A stretch of 8,782 bases of DNA. Origin: JBOGWP01 sp050693875. GTDB lineage: Bacteria; Actinomycetota; CADDZG01; JAHWKV01; JBOGWP01. The notes beneath the pieces are model-generated. The model saw nothing but the letters and a program-made list of their open reading frames with translations, was not told the DNA's origin and did no database searches. The stretch spans positions 1 through 8,782 of the forward strand of contig JBOGWP010000190.1 in NCBI GenBank assembly GCA_050693875.1, in the 5' to 3' direction. A program made the translations under genes and the position numbers. Shown here piece by piece: positions 5,953-8,782 of this stretch (position 1 is its first letter; every line of letters starts with the position of its first letter).

Positions 5953-7380
5953 TTGGATATCCTGACGCGCACCGTGTCCGAGCCCCTCCGCCGGATCCTG
6001 CCCGGCATCGCGATCGACCTCGCCCACGCCTACCGGCGCGCCGGCTTCGGTCTGTGGCTCGTGGGGGGGTGGGTGCGCGACGCGCTGCTCGGCTCGGTCC
6101 ATGCGGACCTCGACTTCGCCACCGATGCAGGTCCGGAAGGCTCCCTCGAAGTGCTCGACAAGTGGTCGGGCGGGAAGGTGTGGACGACCGGGTTCGAGTT
6201 CGGCACGGTCGCGGCCCAGCGCGGCGACACCCGCATCGAGGTCACCACTTTCCGAACCGAGGTGTATCCGCCCGATTCCCGCAACCCCGAGGTCTCCTTC
6301 GCCACCGACCTCGAGACCGACCTGTCGCGCCGCGACTTCACGATCAACGCGCTTGCGATCACGCTGCCCGAGGTGAGCCTGGTCGACCCCTTCGGGGGGG
6401 CAGCCGATCTCGCCGGGAAGCGCATCCGCACCCCGCTGGAGCCGGAGGTGTCATTCGGAGACGACCCCCTGCGAATGCTGCGGGCGCTGCGCTTCGCATC
6501 GACCCTCGACTTCGTCATCGATCCCGGCACGCTGGAGGCGATCGGTCGGATGCGGGAACGGCTCGCGATCGTCTCGCTCGAGCGCATTCGTGACGAGTTC
6601 ACGAAGCTGATGCTCGGCAAGGTGCCGTCCAGGACCCTCTACCTTGTCGACGCCACCGGGCTTGCGGAGGAATTCCTGCCGGAGCTTCCCGCCCTCAAGC
6701 TCGAGCAGGATCCGGTCCACCGACACAAGGACGTCTTCCACCACTCCCTCGCCGTCCTCGAGAACGTATGCAGCATGGACGTCGAAGACCCCGATCTGGC
6801 GCTCCGGCTGGCCGCGCTGCTCCACGACATCGCAAAGCCGAAAACCCGCCAGATCACTCCCGAGGGGGTGACCTTCCACCATCACGAGGTGGTCGGGGCC
6901 GATATAGCCGAGCTGCGGCTCAAGGAGCTGCGCTACCCGTCGCGCCTCGTCCAGGAGGTACGCGAGCTCATCTACCTGCACCTCCGCTTCCACGGCTACG
7001 GGGAGCACTGGAGCGACCGGGCGGTGCGCCGCTACGTACGCGACGCGGGGGCGCTGCTCGGGAAGCTCAACCTCCTCGTCCGCGCCGACTGCACCACGCG
7101 AAACCCGCGCCGTGCCCAGGAGCTGGCCGGGCGCATCGACGAGCTGGAGCTGCGCATCCGCGAGCTTGCCGCCCAGGAGGAGCTTGCCCGGCTGCGCCCA
7201 TCGCTGGACGGGCACGAGGTCATGCAGCACCTCGGCCTCCCGCCCGGCCCCCTCGTCGGTCAGGCCCTGGAGTTCCTGATGGACATCCGGCTCGACGAGG
7301 GCGAGATCTCCAAGGAGGAGGCACACGCCCGCCTCGCCGAGTGGTATGCGCGGATGGGCCGGGGCGACGCTTCGCCATGA
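5953..7380 (+). CDS. cca: CCA tRNA nucleotidyltransferase with HD domain
   Basis: This enzyme adds or repairs the 3'-terminal CCA of tRNAs without a template. The 475 residues carry the class II polymerase-beta-like head: LVGGWVRDALLGSVHADLDF with catalytic D52 and D54, a third carboxylate at about E96 (IEVTTFR), RRDFTINALA (126-135), the nucleotide-recognition part DDPLRMLRALRF, and ERIRDEF. An HD-domain region follows, with HH at 263-264 and LLHDIAK with H291-D292, as in actinobacterial PcnA/Cca proteins. The longest frame begins with TTG at 5953 and has no Shine-Dalgarno; GTG at 5974 (VSEPLRRILPG) is a credible alternative giving 468 residues. The last eight codons (MGRGDASP) and the TGA lie in the first copy of a 31-32-bp tandem repeat, so the extreme C-terminus may be repeat-derived. 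Downstream of pilT by 44 nt. Confidence 0.96.
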   Translation: MDILTRTVSEPLRRILPGIAIDLAHAYRRAGFGLWLVGGWVRDALLGSVHADLDFATDAGPEGSLEVLDKWSGGKVWTTGFEFGTVAAQRGDTRIEVTTFRTEVYPPDSRNPEVSFATDLETDLSRRDFTINALAITLPEVSLVDPFGGAADLAGKRIRTPLEPEVSFGDDPLRMLRALRFASTLDFVIDPGTLEAIGRMRERLAIVSLERIRDEFTKLMLGKVPSRTLYLVDATGLAEEFLPELPALKLEQDPVHRHKDVFHHSLAVLENVCSMDVEDPDLALRLAALLHDIAKPKTRQITPEGVTFHHHEVVGADIAELRLKELRYPSRLVQEVRELIYLHLRFHGYGEHWSDRAVRRYVRDAGALLGKLNLLVRADCTTRNPRRAQELAGRIDELELRIRELAAQEELARLRPSLDGHEVMQHLGLPPGPLVGQALEFLMDIRLDEGEISKEEAHARLAEWYARMGRGDASP

Positions 7381-7475
7381 GCGGATGGGCCGGGGCGACG
7401 CCTCGCCATGAAATGGATGGGCCGGGGCGACGCTTCGCCACGAAGCCAATGGGCCGGGGCGACGCCTCGCCATGA
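7354..7475 (+). repeat. 31-32-bp tandem repeat, four copies, spanning the cca stop and methyltransferase start
   Basis: The core GGCCGGGGCGACGCYTCGCC occurs at 7357-7376, 7388-7407, 7420-7439 and 7452-7471, with spacings of 31, 32 and 32 bp. Each copy contains GGCGA-CGCY-TCGCC, a 5-bp hairpin with a 4-nt loop. T and C alternate at the Y position (T, C, T, C). Copy 1 encodes the last residues of cca and its TGA. Copy 4 runs directly into the ATG of the methyltransferase. The junction between copies 2 and 3 (7405-7418) has GCCATGAAATGGAT, identical to the methyltransferase start region. Because the spacings are not multiples of 3, the array is read in shifting frames and is not a coding repeat. 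Confidence 0.95.
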
Positions 7476-8275
7476 AATGGATCTGGACGGAGCAGACCGG
7501 CACGTACGAAGAATCGGACCCCGCTGCCTCCGCCGTGTTGCTGCCCCCGCCAGACTGGTACGTGCCGCTGGCCGCCCACCTCGCCGACGCATATCTCCGG
7601 TACTCATTCACGATGGGGACCACCCAGGAGGTCGACTTCCTCTGGGAAGCGCTGGACCTCGGGCCGGGGGCCCGCGTGCTCGACGTGGGATGCGGCCCCG
7701 GCCGCCACGCCGTCGAGTTCGCCCGCCGCGGCATCCAGGTCGTAGGCATCGATCTGTCCCCCGACTTCCTCCGGATCGCACGCCGGCGCGCCACCGAGGC
7801 GGAGCTTCGCGTCTCGTTCTTCCAAGCCGACGCGCGGGAGCTGCCCTTCGACAGCGAGTTCGATGCGGTGATCAGCGTGTGCGAGGGCGCGTTCGGACTC
7901 GCGATCGACGACCTCCGGATCCTGCGCGGGATGGCCCGGGCGCTCCGTCCCGGGCGGCGTCTGGCGGTGGGAGCTCCCAGCCTCCTCTACGTCCTGCGCC
8001 ACACCGCAGACGCCGGAGAGATCGACCCTGTTGGGCTCGTCTACCGCGAGGAGCGGGCCGAGGTGATCGGGGCGGACGGGACCACGCGCTCCTTCGAGAT
8101 GTGGAACTCCTGCTACACCCCCCGGGAGCTCGAGTGGATTGCGAACGGGGCCGGCCTCGACCCGGAGGAGGTGTACGGCGTCGCGCCGGGAGCCTACCGG
8201 CGGGAGCCTCCCACGCTCGATCATCCCGAGCTCCTCCTGCTCGCCGGGCGCCCCGGGCCGATCGCCGCCCGATAG
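7472..8275 (+). CDS. Class I SAM-dependent methyltransferase
   Basis: The 267-residue product has a Rossmann-type methyltransferase domain. Motif I is VLDVGCGPGRH at residues 69-79, binding the SAM methionine part. The acidic strand-2 end is GIDLSPDF (92-99, D94 for the ribose). QADARELPF follows, and the motif IV region is FDAVISVCEGAFG. A C-terminal segment with WNSCYTPRELEWIANGAGL is typical of Methyltransf_11/25-like small-molecule methylases. An N-terminal extension (LPPPDWYVPLAAHLADAYLR) precedes the fold and may form a substrate lid. The substrate is unknown. The ATG at 7472 is the most upstream start in frame. It sits at the edge of the tandem repeat and has no well-placed Shine-Dalgarno (the nearest G-run is about 13-15 nt away). 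It lies 91 nt after cca on the same strand and may be co-transcribed. Confidence 0.92.
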   Translation: MKWIWTEQTGTYEESDPAASAVLLPPPDWYVPLAAHLADAYLRYSFTMGTTQEVDFLWEALDLGPGARVLDVGCGPGRHAVEFARRGIQVVGIDLSPDFLRIARRRATEAELRVSFFQADARELPFDSEFDAVISVCEGAFGLAIDDLRILRGMARALRPGRRLAVGAPSLLYVLRHTADAGEIDPVGLVYREERAEVIGADGTTRSFEMWNSCYTPRELEWIANGAGLDPEEVYGVAPGAYRREPPTLDHPELLLLAGRPGPIAAR

Positions 8276-8315
8276 GCCGGCGGCTCCTCGCGTCCCCTGG
8301 GGCACGGGAATCCTA

Positions 8316-8580
8316 GTGGTGGGCAAGCACGAACCTCGCAGCCTCCCGCGCACGCTCGGCACCAGCAACGCGGCGGTGGTCGGGCTCGGCTCGATGCTCG
8401 GCGCCGGCGTGTTCGTGGCGGTCGGCCCGGCGGCAGACGCGGCCGGGAGGCGCGCTCCTCGTCTCGCTCGACATCGCCGGGGCGATCGCGTACCTCAACG
8501 CGACCTCCTCGGCCCGGCTGGCGGCCCGCTACCCGTGATCCGGCGGGACCTACGTCTACGCCCGGGAGCGCCTGGGTGGA
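8316..8580 (+). pseudogene. Remnant of an APC-family amino acid permease (frameshift, stop, truncation)
   Basis: Starting at GTG 8316 or 8319, the frame reads SLPRTLGTSNAAVVGLGSML then GAGVF, the classic first helix of APC-superfamily amino acid permeases with the unwound GLGSMLGAGVF substrate-binding segment. After AADAAG (about 8447) the homology moves to the +1 frame: ALLVSLDIAGAIAYLNATSS then ARLAARYP. Removing one G from the GGGAGG at 8445-8450 restores AGSALLVSL, so a single-base insertion explains the shift. A TGA at 8536-8538 follows RYP, replacing one residue, and the same frame continues SGGTYVYARERLG to about 8577. Homology then stops and repeat sequence begins. Only about 85 of the 400-500 or more residues expected remain. 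One of the point lesions could be an assembly error, but the loss of the remainder is independent of it. Confidence 0.85.
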
Positions 8581-8637
8581 GATTCCAAGCTAGCGGGTCG
8601 CTTCGCTCCTCGGTACAGGCCAGAAAGGCAAGGGGCG

Positions 8638-8782
8638 GCCTCCGGCCGCGGTCCTCAATGTCGGCCCGCCTCGCCACGCTCGGCGAGCCGAGCCTCCGGC
8701 CGCGGTCCTCAATGTCGGCCCGCCTCGCCCCGCTCGGCGAGCCGAGCCTCCGGCGGCGTCGTTCAATGCCGGCAGGCCTCGC
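8638..8782. repeat. 54-bp tandem repeat, two full copies plus a diverged partial copy at the window edge
   Basis: Copies begin at 8638, 8692 and 8746. Copies 1 and 2 differ at one position (A versus C in CTCGCCACGC/CTCGCCCCGC). The visible 37 bp of copy 3 differ at about 8 positions. Each unit ends with GCTCGGCGAGCCGA, which with the following GC forms GCTCGG-CGAG-CCGAGC, a 6-bp hairpin with a tetraloop. The unit is 18 codons long and stop-free in several frames. The stretch 8581-8637 leading into it (TCGCTTCGCTCCTCGGTACA and on) contains no gene that I can support and may be part of the same element. Confidence 0.93.

Noticed and set aside
7354..7475. Possible CRISPR array
   Set aside because: Units of 31-32 bp are contiguous, with only about 11-12 variable bases between cores and no spacers of about 30 bp. 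No cas gene is nearby.
6451..7794. Minus-strand frame (447 residues) opposite cca and the tandem repeat
   Set aside because: It is antisense to the conserved cca and methyltransferase genes. Its repetitive RRRPGP/SVAPAHP segment is only the 31-32-bp repeat read in changing frames.
7408..8316. Plus-strand 302-codon frame beginning MKWMGRGDASP, overlapping the methyltransferase
   Set aside because: It starts at a decoy ATG inside repeat copy 2 and is Arg/Pro-rich, while the overlapping frame encodes clear SAM-binding motifs.
8495..8677. Minus-strand 60-codon frame over the permease remnant and repeat
   Set aside because: Its codons come from the 54-bp repeat and from antisense of the permease fragment. 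No independent coding signal is seen.

Overview
The window is very GC-rich and almost fully coding. Gene content and order point to a member of the Actinomycetota, probably a deep-branching or uncultured lineage. The main evidence is three genes in a familiar arrangement: a secreted DUF6049-type protein, a NUDIX hydrolase, and a CCA tRNA nucleotidyltransferase on the opposite strand. In Mycobacterium tuberculosis the same neighbourhood reads pcnA (Rv3907c), divergent from mutT4 (Rv3908), the DUF6049 protein (Rv3909), MurJ/MviN (Rv3910) and sigM. GTG and TTG starts and a possible leaderless promoter fit this assignment. The exact taxon cannot be read from the sequence.

Left part, minus strand (1-3614): a NUDIX hydrolase is followed by a TauE/SafE-family membrane transporter whose GTG start overlaps the NUDIX stop by 4 nt. 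After a 250-bp gap holding an 8-bp tandem repeat comes a long DUF6049-like envelope protein that runs off the left edge. By analogy murJ should lie just beyond that edge.

Middle and right, plus strand (3729-8275): a zinc-dependent class II-type histone deacetylase-family hydrolase, a PilT/PilU-type retraction ATPase, the CCA-adding enzyme with an HD domain, and a SAM-dependent methyltransferase are packed head to tail. A 114-bp divergent region with a triplicated inverted/direct hexamer separates the two transcription directions.

Right edge (8316-8782): a decayed fragment of an APC-family amino acid permease (frameshift, in-frame stop, truncation) runs into a 54-bp tandem repeat that continues past the window. 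A second tandem repeat, of 31-32 bp, covers the cca stop codon and the methyltransferase start codon. It looks like local expansion of what was once a 4-nt ATGA overlap between the two genes.

I see no rRNA, tRNA, CRISPR array, transposase or prophage gene. The genes are mostly housekeeping. The most interesting signals are the modified pcnA-mutT4-DUF6049 neighbourhood and the repeat expansions around cca and the permease remnant, not a clear new multi-gene system.
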